Made by a program: the position numbers and the translations under genes. Shown here piece by piece: positions 1 through 9,181 of a stretch of DNA of 64,000 nucleotides (within the stretch, counting starts at the first letter, position 1; every line of letters starts with the position of its first letter). Under the pieces are notes generated by a model that was not told the origin of the DNA, searched no databases, and saw only the letters and a list, made by a program, of their open reading frames with translations. Where the stretch lies: positions 1 to 64,000 of the forward strand of contig NZ_FOOU01000017.1 in assembly GCF_900113275.1 (NCBI RefSeq), read 5' to 3'. Source of the stretch: Neptunomonas qingdaonensis. GTDB lineage: Bacteria > Pseudomonadota > Gammaproteobacteria > Pseudomonadales > Balneatricaceae.

Positions 1-129
1 CCAGGTGACAACGTTAAGATGGTTGTTACTCTGATTGCACCAATCGCAATGGATGAAGGTCTGCGTTTTGCGATTCGTGAAGGCGGTCGTACTGTAGGCG
101 CTGGTGTAGTATCTAAAATTATCGCGTAA
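1..129 (+). CDS. tuf: Elongation factor Tu, C-terminal fragment
   Basis: The last 42 codons of an open frame that enters from the left edge. The residues read PGDNVKMVV...[19 protein letters not shown], which is the conserved end of domain III of EF-Tu, the GTPase that delivers aminoacyl-tRNA to the ribosome. Its place directly upstream of the S10 operon is the normal str-operon position. Only the C-terminus is in the window, so completeness cannot be judged. Confidence 0.97.
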   Translation, partial: PGDNVKMVVTLIAPIAMDEGLRFAIREGGRTVGAGVVSKIIA

Positions 130-154
130 TTCCTTTTCGGGATTGAGTGATAGT

Positions 155-184
155 AAAAAGCCCTCTTATTGAGGGCTTTTTTGC
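155..184 (+). terminator. Intrinsic terminator after tuf
   Basis: An AAAAAGCCCTC arm and a GAGGGCTTTTT arm separated by a 5-base TTATT loop are followed by a T-run. It starts 25 bases after the tuf stop and separates the str operon from the S10 promoter. Confidence 0.9.
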
Positions 185-211
185 TTTTGGTTAATAATTA
201 GTCGGCCGGCC

Positions 212-240
212 TTGACGTGGGCTGCTCTCCTGAGTAGAAT
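212..240 (+). promoter_or_regulatory. S10 operon promoter
   Basis: TTGACG at 212-217 and TAGAAT at 235-240 are separated by exactly 17 bases, a strong sigma-70 match lying after the tuf terminator. The start point is predicted near 247, giving a leader of about 60 bases before rpsJ. The leader opens with a perfect 8-bp hairpin (TCCCCTTC at 246-253, GAAGGGGA at 257-264) and a smaller CGGC/GCCG hairpin at 268-279. Confidence 0.75.
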
Positions 241-307
241 TTGCGTCCCCTTCATAGAAGGGGAGGTCGGCTATTGCCGTAATAATCATTTGAAAAGTGT
301 GATCAAA

Positions 308-619
308 ATGCAAAATCAGAAAATCAGAATTCGTCTGAAAGCGTTTGATCATCGCCTGATCGATTCGTCCGCGCAGGAAATTGTAAATACTGCTAAGCGT
401 ACGGGTGCACAGGTGCATGGTCCGATCCCGCTTCCAACTCGCAAAGAACGTTTTACCGTTCTGATCTCTCCGCATGTCAATAAAGATGCGCGTGATCAGT
501 ACGAAATTCGTACGCATAAGCGTGTTCTGGATATCGTTGAGCCAACAGAAAAAACTGTTGATGCTTTGATGAAGCTGGATCTAGCTGCGGGTGTAGAAGT
601 GCAGATCAGTTTAGGCTAA
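308..619 (+). CDS. rpsJ: 30S ribosomal protein S10
   Basis: A 103-residue protein starting [19 protein letters not shown], the same length as E. coli S10. It is a small-subunit head protein and, as NusE, also takes part in transcription antitermination. An in-frame upstream start at 212 would add 32 residues foreign to the family and would begin inside the promoter, so the ATG at 308 is chosen. The ribosome-binding site is weak (GAAAAG). First gene of the S10 operon; 113 bases separate it from rplC. Confidence 0.97.
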   Translation: MQNQKIRIRLKAFDHRLIDSSAQEIVNTAKRTGAQVHGPIPLPTRKERFTVLISPHVNKDARDQYEIRTHKRVLDIVEPTEKTVDALMKLDLAAGVEVQISLG

Positions 620-732
620 TCAGTCACTGCGCAGAATTATTTATTTAATGAAGCGCTGTTTGTGGAATGTTCCTGAAATGGACAGCCGTAGTGGGTAACA
701 GCCCCGTACACAACTGGCAAGAGGTATAGGAA

Positions 733-1371
733 ATGTCTGTAGGTTTAATCGGACGTAAAGCGGGTATGACTCGCATCTTCACAGAAGATGGCGTATCCGT
801 GCCAGTCACGGTCATCGAGGTGGATCCGAATCGCGTAACGCAGGTTAAAACTGTTGAAACTGACGGCTACATGGCTGTGCAGGTGACTACTGGTGCTGTT
901 AAGGCTAATCGCCTGAACAAACCAAAAGCGGGTCACTTCGCTAAAGCTAGCGTAGAAGCAGGACGTGGTTTGTGGGAGTTCCGTCTGTCGGGTGATGAAG
1001 GTATCAACGTTGGTGATTCACTAACGGTTGAGCGCTTCGCAGTAGGTCAGAAAGTAGATGTTGCCGGTCAATCTAAAGGTAAAGGTTTCCAGGGTGCTAT
1101 TAAGCGCTGGAACTTTTCCATGCAAGATGCGACTCATGGTAACTCACTATCTCACCGTTCTGCAGGTTCCATCGGTCAGTGTCAGACTCCTGGTCGTGTT
1201 TGGAAAGGCAAGAAGATGGCAGGTCACATGGGCGCTGAGCGCGTTACTGTTCAGACTCTAGAAGTTGTACGTGTAGACGTAGAACGTAACCTGTTATTGA
1301 TCAAGGGTGCTGTTCCAGGCGCAACTGGCGGTGACGTAATCGTTAAACTAGCTGTTAAAGCTGGCGCCTAA
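733..1371 (+). CDS. rplC: 50S ribosomal protein L3
   Basis: A 212-residue protein beginning [17 protein letters not shown]3 is an early-assembly protein whose long loop approaches the peptidyl-transferase centre. The [20 protein letters not shown] loop (about 148-167) contains the Gln that PrmB methylates in E. coli, although the preceding residue is Cys rather than the E. coli Asn. A good GAGG ribosome-binding site lies just upstream. The 113-base gap before it is the longest in the first half of the operon and shows only weak pairing. Confidence 0.97.
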   Translation: MSVGLIGRKAGMTRIFTEDGVSVPVTVIEVDPNRVTQVKTVETDGYMAVQVTTGAVKANRLNKPKAGHFAKASVEAGRGLWEFRLSGDEGINVGDSLTVERFAVGQKVDVAGQSKGKGFQGAIKRWNFSMQDATHGNSLSHRSAGSIGQCQTPGRVWKGKKMAGHMGAERVTVQTLEVVRVDVERNLLLIKGAVPGATGGDVIVKLAVKAGA

Positions 1372-1382
1372 GGGGGGTTATG

Positions 1383-1988
1383 ATGAATCTGAATCTCGCT
1401 GGAGCTAATGGATCGGTCGAAGTATCCGATCTGGCATTTGGTAAAGAATTCAACGAAGCATTGGTTCACCAGGTTGTTAACGCATACCTGGCTGGTGCTC
1501 GTCAAGGTACAAAAGCACAGAAAACTCGCTCTGAAGTTTCTGGTGGTGGTGCTAAGCCATTCCGTCAGAAAGGAACAGGTCGTGCGCGTGCCGGTACAAT
1601 TCGTTCGCCTATCTGGCGTAGTGGTGGCGTTACGTTTGCTGCGAAGCCTCGTAACCACTCGCAGAAAGTGAACAAAAAAATGTATCGTGCAGCGATGCGT
1701 TGCATCTTCTCTGAATTGGTTCGCCAGGATCGCCTGGTAGTTGTTGATCAGTTCTCCATGGATACGCCAAAAACTAAACAGTTTATTGCTAAGATGAAAG
1801 AATTTGATCTGGCAAACGCGTTGATCGTAACTGAAGATGTTGAAGCAAACCTATACCTGGCTGCTCGTAATGTTCCGCATGTGGACGTACGTGATGTTGC
1901 AGGAATCGACCCGGTTAGCCTGGTTGGTTTTGATAAGGTTGTAGTTACTGTACCTGCTCTTAAGAAAATTGAGGAGGCATTAGCATGA
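1383..1988 (+). CDS. rplD: 50S ribosomal protein L4
   Basis: 201 residues from the second of two adjacent ATGs. That start sits about 6 bases after the GGGGG ribosome-binding site and gives the E. coli length; the ATG at 1380 is an alternative. It shows the conserved [45 protein letters not shown] and [14 protein letters not shown] blocks. In E. coli L4 represses its own operon through the S10 leader; whether that occurs here is uncertain because the leader is much shorter. It overlaps rplW by ATGA. Confidence 0.96.
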   Translation: MNLNLAGANGSVEVSDLAFGKEFNEALVHQVVNAYLAGARQGTKAQKTRSEVSGGGAKPFRQKGTGRARAGTIRSPIWRSGGVTFAAKPRNHSQKVNKKMYRAAMRCIFSELVRQDRLVVVDQFSMDTPKTKQFIAKMKEFDLANALIVTEDVEANLYLAARNVPHVDVRDVAGIDPVSLVGFDKVVVTVPALKKIEEALA

Positions 1989-2281
1989 ACCAGGAACGTC
2001 TATACAAAGTATTGTTAGGTCCTCATATCTCGGAAAAAGCAACTATTGTCGCTGACGATGCTCAGCAGGTAGTTTTTCGTGTGGCTAAAGATGCTACCAA
2101 ACCTGAAATCAAAGAAGCGGTTGAGCAGCTGTTTAACGTCAAAGTATCTGGCGTAAACGTTCTCAATGCTAAGGGTAAGACCAAGCGCACTGCACGCGGC
2201 CTAGGCAAGCGTAGCGATGTTCGTAAGGCATATGTATGTCTTGCTGCTGGCTCTGAGATTGATTTTCTTGGTGGCGAATAA
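1985..2281 (+). CDS. rplW: 50S ribosomal protein L23
   Basis: 98 residues, starting at an ATGA overlap with rplD behind a strong GAGGAGG site located in the end of rplD. L23 sits at the polypeptide exit and docks trigger factor and SRP. Typical blocks are [12 protein letters not shown] near the N-terminus and [18 protein letters not shown] in the basic C-terminal half. Confidence 0.96.
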   Translation: MNQERLYKVLLGPHISEKATIVADDAQQVVFRVAKDATKPEIKEAVEQLFNVKVSGVNVLNAKGKTKRTARGLGKRSDVRKAYVCLAAGSEIDFLGGE

Positions 2282-2294
2282 GAGAGGTTAAGTT

Positions 2295-3122
2295 ATGGCG
2301 GTTATGAAATCAAAGCCAACCTCTGCTGGACGTCGTCACGTAGTTAAGGTTGCAAGTGTTGAGCTGCATAAAGGCAAGCCTTTAGCTGCATTGATCGAAA
2401 AGAAAAGCAAGAGCGGTGGTCGTAACAATAATGGTCGCATTACGACTCGTCACATTGGTGGCGGTCATAAGCAGCATTATCGTGTAGTTGATTTTCGTCG
2501 CAATAAGGATGGTATCCCAGCCGTTGTTGAACATCTGGAATATGATCCGAACCGTACTGCGCACCTTGCCCTGCTGAAATATGCAGATGGTGAGCGTCGC
2601 TACATTATTGCGCCAAAAGGTGTTGTTGCTGGAGCTACTGTTGTTTCCGGTATTGATGCTGATATTAAAGCGGGTAACACGTTGCCGTTGCGCAACATAC
2701 CTTTGGGTAGTGTTATTCACTGTATCGAACTGAAGCCTGGTAAAGGTGCTCAGATCGCTCGTTCTGCGGGTACATCTGCTCAGTTAGTTGCGCGTGAAGG
2801 AACTTACGCTACATTGCGTCTGCGTTCTGGTGAAATGCGTAAAGTGCTGGTTGAGTGTCGCGCAACGTTGGGTGAAGTTGGCAACAGCGAACATAGTCTT
2901 CGTCAGCTCGGTAAAGCCGGTGCTAAGCGTTGGTTGGGTGTTCGTCCTACCGTCCGCGGTGTTGCAATGAACCCAGTTGATCACCCACATGGTGGTGGTG
3001 AAGGTCGTACTTCGGGCGGTCGTCATCCTGTTACACCGTGGGGCGTTCCAACTAAAGGTTATAAGACACGTAAGAACAAGCGTACGAACAAACTAATCGT
3101 TCGTCGTCGTTCGGCTAAGTAA
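2295..3122 (+). CDS. rplB: 50S ribosomal protein L2
   Basis: 275 residues, close to E. coli L2 (273). L2 is needed for subunit joining and peptidyl transferase activity. The [22 protein letters not shown] segment and the [12 protein letters not shown] loop, which carries the functionally important conserved His, are both present. The C-terminus is basic ([19 protein letters not shown]). It follows rplW by 13 bases with an AGAGG ribosome-binding site. Confidence 0.97.
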   Translation: MAVMKSKPTSAGRRHVVKVASVELHKGKPLAALIEKKSKSGGRNNNGRITTRHIGGGHKQHYRVVDFRRNKDGIPAVVEHLEYDPNRTAHLALLKYADGERRYIIAPKGVVAGATVVSGIDADIKAGNTLPLRNIPLGSVIHCIELKPGKGAQIARSAGTSAQLVAREGTYATLRLRSGEMRKVLVECRATLGEVGNSEHSLRQLGKAGAKRWLGVRPTVRGVAMNPVDHPHGGGEGRTSGGRHPVTPWGVPTKGYKTRKNKRTNKLIVRRRSAK

Positions 3123-3141
3123 CTAACTTGAGGATACAGCT

Positions 3142-3420
3142 GTGCCACGTTCACTGAAGAAAGGTCCATTTATCGACCTTCACCTGTTGAAGAAGGTAGA
3201 GGCTGCAATTGATGCGGGCGATCGTAAGCCAATTAAAACTTGGTCACGTCGCTCTACTATCTTCCCACATTTTGTTGGGATGACGATTGCAGTTCATAAC
3301 GGCCGCCAGCACGTTCCAGTCTTCGTGACTGAAGATATGGTCGGCCATAAACTTGGCGAATTCGCTGCTACACGTACTTACCGTGGTCATGCTGCGGATA
3401 AGAAGGCTAAGAAGCGTTAA
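3142..3420 (+). CDS. rpsS: 30S ribosomal protein S19
   Basis: 92 residues reading [18 protein letters not shown] after the initiator, the E. coli length. The start codon is GTG, supported by the upstream TTGAGGAT ribosome-binding site and by family alignment. S19 forms a complex with S13 in the small-subunit head and contacts the A-site tRNA region. Confidence 0.96.
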   Translation: MPRSLKKGPFIDLHLLKKVEAAIDAGDRKPIKTWSRRSTIFPHFVGMTIAVHNGRQHVPVFVTEDMVGHKLGEFAATRTYRGHAADKKAKKR

Positions 3421-3431
3421 TAAGGGGTTAA

Positions 3432-3764
3432 ATGATGGAAGTCGCTGCTAAATTAATAGGCGCCCGCATTTCTGCCCAGAAAGCGCGCTTAGTCGCAGAT
3501 CAGATTCGCGGGAAGTCGGTGGGTGAAGCTTTGAATATCTTAGCTTTCAGTCCGAAAAAAGGAGCAGATATCGTCAAGAAAGTGCTGGAGTCTGCGATTG
3601 CAAACGCCGAGCATAATGACGGTGCTGATATTGATGAGCTGCATGTCTCTGTTGTCTTCGTTGATGAAGGTGTGACTATGAAGCGAATCAAGCCACGTGC
3701 CAAGGGTCGCGCAGATCGCATCCTGAAGCGCAACTCCCACATCACCGTTAAGGTGTCCGACTAA
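3432..3764 (+). CDS. rplV: 50S ribosomal protein L22
   Basis: 110 residues from the first of two adjacent ATGs (3432 and 3435). The second gives a one-residue-shorter protein that aligns slightly better with E. coli. L22 lines the peptide exit tunnel. Conserved blocks are [39 protein letters not shown] and the tunnel-loop and C-terminal stretch [17 protein letters not shown]. An AAGGGG ribosome-binding site precedes the start. Confidence 0.96.
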   Translation: MMEVAAKLIGARISAQKARLVADQIRGKSVGEALNILAFSPKKGADIVKKVLESAIANAEHNDGADIDELHVSVVFVDEGVTMKRIKPRAKGRADRILKRNSHITVKVSD

Positions 3765-3788
3765 GGCTGAGTGCTAGGAGAGTTCGTT

Positions 3789-4475
3789 ATGGGTCAGAAA
3801 ATACATCCGACCGGTATTCGACTTGGAATCGTCAAAGATCACACGTCTGTGTGGTATGCCGATAAGTCTGAATATGCAAGAAAATTGCTGAACGATCTTC
3901 AGGTGCGTGAATACCTTGAAGGTCAGTTAAAAAATGCTTCTGTCAGCCGCATCGAAATTGAGCGTCCTGCACAGAATGCAAAGATCACTATATACACGGC
4001 TCGTCCAGGTATCGTGATTGGTAAAAAAGGTGAAGATGTTGAGAAACTGCGTAATGCTGTTTCTAAAATGATGGGTGTTCCCGTTCACATCAACATCGAA
4101 GAAATTCGTAAGCCAGAACTAGATGCAATGTTAGTGGCACAAGGTGTTGCTAGTCAGCTTGAGCGTCGCGTTATGTTCCGTCGTGCTATGAAGCGTGCGG
4201 TTCAGAATGCAATGCGCTTAGGTGCTAAGGGCATTAAGATTCAGGTAGGCGGACGTTTAGGTGGCGCTGAGATCGCACGTTCTGAGTGGTATCGTGAAGG
4301 TCGTGTACCTTTGCATACACTGCGTGCAGATATCGATTACGCACCTTATGAGGCGCACACTACTTATGGTGTGATTGGCGTTAAAGTCTGGATCTTCAAA
4401 GGTGAAGTTCTTGGTGGTATCGGTCAGGTACGTGCTGAGAAAAATAACGCACCTAAGAAGAAAGGTTCTAAGTGA
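3789..4475 (+). CDS. rpsC: 30S ribosomal protein S3
   Basis: 228 residues starting [20 protein letters not shown]. The ATG at 3789 is chosen over the one at 3771 because family members start with MGQK and an AGGAGA site is correctly spaced. S3 lies at the mRNA entry channel. The KH domain with the [13 protein letters not shown] signature occupies about residues 60-110. The tail is lysine rich. Confidence 0.97.
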   Translation: MGQKIHPTGIRLGIVKDHTSVWYADKSEYARKLLNDLQVREYLEGQLKNASVSRIEIERPAQNAKITIYTARPGIVIGKKGEDVEKLRNAVSKMMGVPVHINIEEIRKPELDAMLVAQGVASQLERRVMFRRAMKRAVQNAMRLGAKGIKIQVGGRLGGAEIARSEWYREGRVPLHTLRADIDYAPYEAHTTYGVIGVKVWIFKGEVLGGIGQVRAEKNNAPKKKGSK

Positions 4476-4486
4476 GGTAAACGTCA

Positions 4487-4900
4487 ATGTTGCAACCTAA
4501 ACGACTTAAATTCCGTAAGATGATGAAAGGCCGCAATCGCGGTCTGGCACATCGCGGTAGCAAAGTTAGCTTTGGTGAGTACGGTCTCAAAGCTACCGGC
4601 CGTGGTCGTATTACTGCGCGCCAGATTGAAGCGGCGCGTCGTGCTATGACCCGTCACGTTAAACGTGGTGGTAAAATCTGGATTCGTATCTTTCCAGATA
4701 AGCCGATTACTAATAAGCCACTAGAAGTACGTATGGGTAAAGGTAAGGGTAACGTTGAGTATTGGGTAGCGCAGATCCAGCCGGGTCGTGTGTTATTTGA
4801 AATTAGCGGTGTACCTGAAGAACTGGTTAATGAAGCTTTTGCTCTTGCGACTGCTAAATTGCCGGTGTCTACAACCATTGTCAAACGGACGGTGATGTGA
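4487..4900 (+). CDS. rplP: 50S ribosomal protein L16
   Basis: 137 residues (E. coli 136) beginning [20 protein letters not shown]16 organises the A-site region of the large subunit. The [20 protein letters not shown] and [13 protein letters not shown] segments are characteristic; the first includes the Arg hydroxylated by RoxA in E. coli. Its TGA stop shares its last base with the rpmC start, which suggests translational coupling. Confidence 0.97.
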   Translation: MLQPKRLKFRKMMKGRNRGLAHRGSKVSFGEYGLKATGRGRITARQIEAARRAMTRHVKRGGKIWIRIFPDKPITNKPLEVRMGKGKGNVEYWVAQIQPGRVLFEISGVPEELVNEAFALATAKLPVSTTIVKRTVM

Positions 4901-5094
4901 TGAATGCCAAAGAACTTCGTGAAAAGTCTTCAGAAGAACTTCAGCAAGTATTGCTGGGTTTACTGAAAGATCAGTTCCATCTGCGTATGCAGAAATCAAC
5001 TGGTCAGCTGTCACAGACTCACCTTCTGGGTCAGGTTCGTCGCGACGTGGCTCGCGTTAAGACAGTACTGAATGATAAGGCAGGTGAAAAATGA
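4900..5094 (+). CDS. rpmC: 50S ribosomal protein L29
   Basis: 64 residues, [16 protein letters not shown]..., a two-helix protein near the exit tunnel. The ATG at 4900 overlaps the rplP stop by one base. A GTG at 4897 is possible but would add one residue not seen in the family. The C-terminal [14 protein letters not shown] block is nearly identical to the E. coli protein. It overlaps rpsQ by ATGA. Confidence 0.95.
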   Translation: MNAKELREKSSEELQQVLLGLLKDQFHLRMQKSTGQLSQTHLLGQVRRDVARVKTVLNDKAGEK

Positions 5095-5354
5095 GCGCTG
5101 AAAAACGTACTCGAACCGTTGTTGGCCGTGTCGTCAGCGACAAGATGGATAAAACCATCACAGTTCTGGTTGAGCGTAAAGAGAAGCATCCGATATACGG
5201 AAAGTTCATGACTCGCTCCTCTAAGCTGCATGCTCATGACGAAAAGAATGAGTGCCATGCGGGTGATCTCGTAACGATCGAAGAAACCCGTCCTTACTCC
5301 AAGAGTAAAACTTGGGCGCTTGTACGTATTGAAGAGCGTGCTGCGAAGGTGTAG
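5091..5354 (+). CDS. rpsQ: 30S ribosomal protein S17
   Basis: 87 residues with the OB-fold S17 blocks [26 protein letters not shown] and [18 protein letters not shown]. It binds 16S rRNA early in assembly. It is the last gene of the classical S10 operon; the following 75 bases contain two hairpins before rplN. Confidence 0.96.
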   Translation: MSAEKRTRTVVGRVVSDKMDKTITVLVERKEKHPIYGKFMTRSSKLHAHDEKNECHAGDLVTIEETRPYSKSKTWALVRIEERAAKV

Positions 5355-5406
5355 AATACGCGCCTTCGCTCCAGTGACGGTTTGCCCGTCATGATTTTGA
5401 CGGGCA
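5343..5406 (+). other. Paired hairpins at the rpsQ-rplN junction
   Basis: Two inverted repeats lie in and around the gap between the S10 and spc operons. GCGAAGG (5343-5349) pairs with CCTTCGC (5363-5369). TGCCCGTCA (5383-5391) pairs perfectly over 9 bp with TGACGGGCA (5398-5406). No T-run follows, so these are not classic terminators. They may be RNA processing or protein-binding elements. Confidence 0.5.
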
Positions 5407-5429
5407 GCTAACATATTTTGGAGTAGACC

Positions 5430-5798
5430 ATGATTCAAACTGAATCGATGCTTGATGTCGCTGATAACAGCGGTGCCAAGCGAGTACAGTGTATTAAGGT
5501 TCTGGGTGGTTCACACCGCCGTTACGCAGGTATTGGTGACATCATTAAAGTTACTGTGAAGGAAGCAATTCCGCGCGGTAAAGTTAAAAAAGGTCAGGTT
5601 CTTAATGCCGTTGTTGTACGTACCCGTAAAGGTGTTCGTCGTCCAGATGGTTCTGTAATCCGCTTTGATGTTAACTCTGCGGTATTGCTGAATGCGAACA
5701 ACGCACCTATGGGTACGCGTATTTTTGGCCCAGTAACGCGTGAACTTCGCTCTGAAAAGTTCATGAAAATCATTTCCCTGGCGCCTGAAGTGCTTTAA
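5430..5798 (+). CDS. rplN: 50S ribosomal protein L14
   Basis: 122 residues starting [27 protein letters not shown], the usual L14 beginning. L14 sits at the subunit interface and is the target of the silencing factor RsfS. The [11 protein letters not shown] and [12 protein letters not shown] blocks are typical. First gene of the spc operon, with hairpins on both sides. Confidence 0.97.
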   Translation: MIQTESMLDVADNSGAKRVQCIKVLGGSHRRYAGIGDIIKVTVKEAIPRGKVKKGQVLNAVVVRTRKGVRRPDGSVIRFDVNSAVLLNANNAPMGTRIFGPVTRELRSEKFMKIISLAPEVL

Positions 5799-5827
5799 GA
5801 CAGAATTCTTTGGAGTTTTGTCTGTTT

Positions 5828-5858
5828 AACGCCACTCCCGAAAGGGTTTGGCGTTTTT
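5828..5858 (+). terminator. Terminator-like hairpin inside the spc operon
   Basis: AACGCCA (5828-5834) pairs with TGGCGTT (5849-5855). Inside it CCC and GGG close a GAAA tetraloop (5840-5843), and five T residues follow (5854-5858). It has the form of an intrinsic terminator but stands between rplN and rplX, which normally form one transcript. It could attenuate, or be a processing or protein-binding site. Confidence 0.55.
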
Positions 5859-5896
5859 GAGCATGAGCAGGTAGTAGGAAGCGATAAAGGTATAGC

Positions 5897-6220
5897 ATGC
5901 GTAAAATTAAACGTGACGACGAAGTGGTCGTTATCGCAGGTAAAGATAAAGGTAAGCGCGGTAAAGTTCTTCGTGTATTGAAGGATGATCGTCTTATTAT
6001 TTCCGGTATCAACATGATCAAGAAAAGCACCAAGCCTAACCCTCAGTTGGGTAAGCCGGGTGGTATTGTTGAGAAAGAAGCTGGGATTGCTACTTCGAAT
6101 GTTGCGATTTTCAATTCAGCAACAGGTAAAGGTGATCGTGTGGGCTTTAAAGTGCTTGAAGATGGCACCAAGGTTCGCTTCTTCAAGTCCAACGGCGAAA
6201 TCGTCGGCGGCGGAAAATAA
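5897..6220 (+). CDS. rplX: 50S ribosomal protein L24
   Basis: 107 residues with the KOW motif ([21 protein letters not shown]) at the N-terminus. L24 initiates large-subunit assembly. It is slightly longer than E. coli L24 (104). It is preceded by a 98-base gap that carries a terminator-like hairpin, so its expression relative to rplN may be modulated. Confidence 0.95.
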   Translation: MRKIKRDDEVVVIAGKDKGKRGKVLRVLKDDRLIISGINMIKKSTKPNPQLGKPGGIVEKEAGIATSNVAIFNSATGKGDRVGFKVLEDGTKVRFFKSNGEIVGGGK

Positions 6221-6232
6221 GGAGCGAATGTT

Positions 6233-6772
6233 ATGTCAAGATTAAAAGCGCTTTATGCTAACGAAGTTAAGCAGAAGCTGAAAGAAGAGTTAAGCAGCCC
6301 GAACATTATGGCTGTTCCGCGTCTGACTAAAATCACACTGAACATGGGTGTGGGTGAAGCTTTAGGTGATAAAAAGCAGTTGGAATACGCTGTAAATGAT
6401 ATGACCAAAATTGCTGGTCAGAAACCTGTAGTGACATTGGCGCGTACATCTATCGCTGGTTTCAAGGTACGTGAAGGTTGGCCTATCGGTTGTAAGGTTA
6501 CCTTGCGCGGACAACAGATGTGGGAATTCCTGGATCGCCTGATAGATGTTTCTATCCCGCGTATTCGTGACTTCCGTGGCCTGAACCCGAAATCTTTTGA
6601 CGGTCGTGGCAACTACAGCATGGGTGTCAAAGAGCAGATTATCTTCCCTGAAATCGAATTTGATAAAGTAGATAAGATGCGTGGTCTGGATATTACGATC
6701 ACAACTACTGCTAAGACAAACGACGAGGGTCGCGCCCTGCTGGCTGCCCTGAATTTTCCGTTTAAGATTTAA
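6233..6772 (+). CDS. rplE: 50S ribosomal protein L5
   Basis: 179 residues, the E. coli length, starting [17 protein letters not shown]5 belongs to the 5S rRNA complex and contacts S13 and P-site tRNA. The [35 protein letters not shown] and [20 protein letters not shown] blocks are conserved. In E. coli the S8 repressor site lies at this start; I could not recognise the S8 motif by eye. Confidence 0.97.
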   Translation: MSRLKALYANEVKQKLKEELSSPNIMAVPRLTKITLNMGVGEALGDKKQLEYAVNDMTKIAGQKPVVTLARTSIAGFKVREGWPIGCKVTLRGQQMWEFLDRLIDVSIPRIRDFRGLNPKSFDGRGNYSMGVKEQIIFPEIEFDKVDKMRGLDITITTTAKTNDEGRALLAALNFPFKI

Positions 6773-6784
6773 CAGGGGTAAAGA

Positions 6785-7090
6785 ATGGCTAAGTCATCTA
6801 TGAAGGCGCGTGAAGATAAGCGCACCAAAGCTGTTGCTAAATACGCTGTTAAGCGTACACAGCTTAAAGAAATTATTAATAGTGCCGCCTCTTCGGAAGA
6901 AGAGCGTTGGGACGCAACTGTTGCGCTGCAGAAACTGCCGCGTGACTCTAGCCCGAGCCGTCAGCGTAATCGTTGTCAGATTACTGGTCGCCCACATGGT
7001 GTGTATCGTAAATTTGGTCTGTGTCGTAACAAGTTACGTGAAGCAGCAATGCGCGGTGATGTTCCGGGTCTTAAGAAAGCAAGCTGGTAA
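6785..7090 (+). CDS. rpsN: 30S ribosomal protein S14
   Basis: 101 residues, the long form of S14, with the usual C-terminal [26 protein letters not shown] segment. The four-cysteine zinc motif of the short form is absent. It acts in the small-subunit head. An 82-base gap with a large hairpin follows. Confidence 0.96.
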   Translation: MAKSSMKAREDKRTKAVAKYAVKRTQLKEIINSAASSEEERWDATVALQKLPRDSSPSRQRNRCQITGRPHGVYRKFGLCRNKLREAAMRGDVPGLKKASW

Positions 7091-7109
7091 GACAGTTTGT
7101 TAAATGGTA

Positions 7110-7150
7110 AGCACAATGGTCTGGGCAGGAAACTGCTACCGCATTGTGCT
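7110..7150 (+). other. Large hairpin between rpsN and rpsH
   Basis: AGCACAATG (7110-7118) pairs with CATTGTGCT (7142-7150). Inside, GCAG (7125-7128) and CTGC (7133-7136) close a GAAA tetraloop. No T-run follows. It lies about 20 bases upstream of the rpsH start, so it could be a translational operator or RNase processing site. Confidence 0.5.
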
Positions 7151-7172
7151 GCACAACTGAGGAAGTAAATGC

Positions 7173-7565
7173 ATGAGCATGCAAGATACATTAGCGGATA
7201 TGTTTACTCGTATCCGTAATGGTCATATGGCTGAAAAAACAGCTGTATCCATGCCGTCTTCCAAGATCAAAGTATCAGTTGCTGAAGTGTTGAAGAGTGA
7301 AGGTTATATCGCTGACTACGCTGTAGAAGGTGAAGCTAAACCTCTTCTCACTATCGAACTGAAATATTTTGATGGTAAGCCGGTAATCGAAGAGATTAAA
7401 CGAGTTAGTCGTCCAGGTCTGCGCATCTATAAGGCAACTAAAGAGCTGCCTACTATCGCAGCTGGTCTTGGTGTTGCGATCGTATCTACCTCTAAAGGTA
7501 TGATGACTGATCGTGCTGCACGCGCTGCCGGTATCGGTGGTGAAATCATTTGCACGGTATTCTAA
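7173..7565 (+). CDS. rpsH: 30S ribosomal protein S8
   Basis: 130 residues, [17 protein letters not shown]..., the same length as E. coli S8 and ending [12 protein letters not shown]8 binds the central domain of 16S rRNA and in E. coli represses the spc operon. An SD-like GAGGAAG lies about 10 bases upstream. An in-frame ATG two codons later is less likely given family starts. Confidence 0.97.
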   Translation: MSMQDTLADMFTRIRNGHMAEKTAVSMPSSKIKVSVAEVLKSEGYIADYAVEGEAKPLLTIELKYFDGKPVIEEIKRVSRPGLRIYKATKELPTIAAGLGVAIVSTSKGMMTDRAARAAGIGGEIICTVF

Positions 7566-7574
7566 GGGGTTACA

Positions 7575-8108
7575 ATGTCACGTATTGCTAAAAATCCCGT
7601 AGTCATTCCTGCAGGTGTAGAACTGAAACTTGATGGACAGTCCGTTAGTGTTACTGGTAAGAATGGCCAGTTAGCTATCAACATGCATCCATCTGTTTCA
7701 ATGGAACAAGAAGGTGATGTTCTGACTTTTGCTGCTCGCGATGGTTCTAAAATTGCGCGTTCTATGTCAGGCACTGCTCGTTCTATTGTGAACAATATGG
7801 TTGTCGGTGTATGCGAAGGTTTCGCGAAAACTTTATTATTACAGGGTGTTGGTTACCGTGCTGCCGTTAAAGGAAGCGCTATTAATCTTACTCTGGGTTT
7901 CTCGCATCCAATCGAATATCAATTGCCTGAAGGCATAACAGCTGAAATGCCTAACCAAACCACAATTGTTATTCGTGGTGCTGATAAACAGCGGGTTGGT
8001 CAGGTCGCGGCAGAAGTTCGTGCGTTCCGTCCACCAGAGCCTTATAAAGGTAAGGGTGTGCGTTATGCTGACGAACATGTTCGTCGTAAAGAGGCTAAGA
8101 AGAAGTAA
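7575..8108 (+). CDS. rplF: 50S ribosomal protein L6
   Basis: 177 residues with two repeated L6 folds and the C-terminal [25 protein letters not shown] signature. L6 lies at the base of the L7/L12 stalk near the sarcin-ricin loop. It begins [17 protein letters not shown] behind an AAGGGG site, 9 bases after rpsH. Confidence 0.96.
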   Translation: MSRIAKNPVVIPAGVELKLDGQSVSVTGKNGQLAINMHPSVSMEQEGDVLTFAARDGSKIARSMSGTARSIVNNMVVGVCEGFAKTLLLQGVGYRAAVKGSAINLTLGFSHPIEYQLPEGITAEMPNQTTIVIRGADKQRVGQVAAEVRAFRPPEPYKGKGVRYADEHVRRKEAKKK

Positions 8109-8117
8109 GGCAGGGTT

Positions 8118-8468
8118 ATGAACGCTAAGAAAAAAGCTCGTATTCGTCGCTCACTGCGTGCTCGCCTGAAAATGCGTGAACTGGGTGCTGCGCGTCTGTG
8201 TGTTAACCGCACACCACGTCACATTTATGCTCAGCTAATTTCTGCTGATGGCGGCCAGGTTCTGGCTTCCGCATCAACAGTTGAGCAAGCGCTGCGCACA
8301 GGCAGTACTGGTAACGCCGAAGCTGCAGTAAAAGTAGGCGCACTGATTGCAGAGCGCGCTAAAGAAGCAGGTATCACTAAGGTTGCTTTTGATCGTTCGG
8401 GATTTAAATTCCACGGTCGTATAAAAGCGCTAGCTGACGCAGCCCGTGAAGGCGGCCTGGAATTCTAA
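8118..8468 (+). CDS. rplR: 50S ribosomal protein L18
   Basis: 116 residues with an arginine-rich N-terminus ([19 protein letters not shown]) that binds 5S rRNA and a C-terminal [26 protein letters not shown] block. It forms the 5S particle with L5. Spacing to rplF is 9 bases with an AAGGCAGG site. Confidence 0.96.
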   Translation: MNAKKKARIRRSLRARLKMRELGAARLCVNRTPRHIYAQLISADGGQVLASASTVEQALRTGSTGNAEAAVKVGALIAERAKEAGITKVAFDRSGFKFHGRIKALADAAREGGLEF

Positions 8469-8479
8469 AGGGGTCGATG

Positions 8480-8980
8480 ATGTCAAATCACGAACAAAAA
8501 GATGGTGATCTACAGGAAAAGCTAGTTCAAGTAAATCGCGTTGCCAAAGTAGTAAAAGGCGGACGTATTTTTGCTTTTACAGCACTGACTGTAGTTGGTG
8601 ACGGTAAAGGGCGTGTTGGTTTCGGCCGAGGTAAAGCCCGCGAAGTGCCTGTTGCAATTCAAAAAGCAATGGAAGCCGCTCGTCGCAACATGATCCGTGT
8701 TGAGCTTAATGGTGATACTTTGCAGTATCCTATTAAAGCACGTCACGGTGCGTCAAAAGTTTATATGCAGCCAGCCTCTCAGGGTACTGGTGTAATTGCC
8801 GGTGGTGCTATGCGTTCCGTTTTGGAAATTGCTGGTGTGCATAACGTATTGGCTAAATGCTACGGATCTACAAATCCTATCAACGTTGTACGTGCAACAT
8901 TTAAAGGTTTGCAGCAAATGCGCTCACCTGAAGATATTGCCGCTAAGCGTGGTAAGTCTGTAGAAGAGATTCTGGGGTAG
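8480..8980 (+). CDS. rpsE: 30S ribosomal protein S5
   Basis: 166 residues from the second of two ATGs (8477 and 8480), chosen because it is about 6 bases from the AAGGGG site. S5 acts in decoding fidelity. The [27 protein letters not shown]-terminal double-stranded RNA-binding domain and the [19 protein letters not shown] and [12 protein letters not shown] blocks are clear. The end ([11 protein letters not shown]) matches E. coli minus one residue. Confidence 0.96.
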   Translation: MSNHEQKDGDLQEKLVQVNRVAKVVKGGRIFAFTALTVVGDGKGRVGFGRGKAREVPVAIQKAMEAARRNMIRVELNGDTLQYPIKARHGASKVYMQPASQGTGVIAGGAMRSVLEIAGVHNVLAKCYGSTNPINVVRATFKGLQQMRSPEDIAAKRGKSVEEILG

Positions 8981-8986
8981 ACGATT

Positions 8987-9169
8987 ATGGCTAATACTTT
9001 GAAAGTAAAACTGGTCCGCAGCCCAATCGGTATCCTGCCTAAGCACAAATTATGTGTTAAGGGTCTTGGTTTGCGCCGTATCGGACATATTGTTGAGCTG
9101 GAAGATACTCCTTCAGTTCGCGGTATGATCAATAAAGTCCACTACATGGTTAGTGTAGTAGGCGAGTAA
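8987..9169 (+). CDS. rpmD: 50S ribosomal protein L30
   Basis: 60 residues: [46 protein letters not shown], a clear L30 signature. Small non-essential large-subunit protein of the gammaproteobacterial spc operon, between rpsE and rplO as expected. Confidence 0.95.
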   Translation: MANTLKVKLVRSPIGILPKHKLCVKGLGLRRIGHIVELEDTPSVRGMINKVHYMVSVVGE

Positions 9170-9181
9170 GAGGAGTTCGTC

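Noticed and set aside
212-307. N-terminal extension of rpsJ in the same frame
   Set aside because: The 32 extra residues do not belong to S10, overlap the promoter, and the ATG at 308 gives the exact family length.
191-517. Minus-strand frame of 108 codons opposite rpsJ
   Set aside because: It is a shadow of rpsJ and its promoter; no family resemblance and no ribosome-binding site.
5396-5425. Possible spc promoter before rplN (TTGACG at 5397)
   Set aside because: The only AT-rich candidate minus-10 box is about 11 bases away, too close; the TTGACG is part of a hairpin arm.
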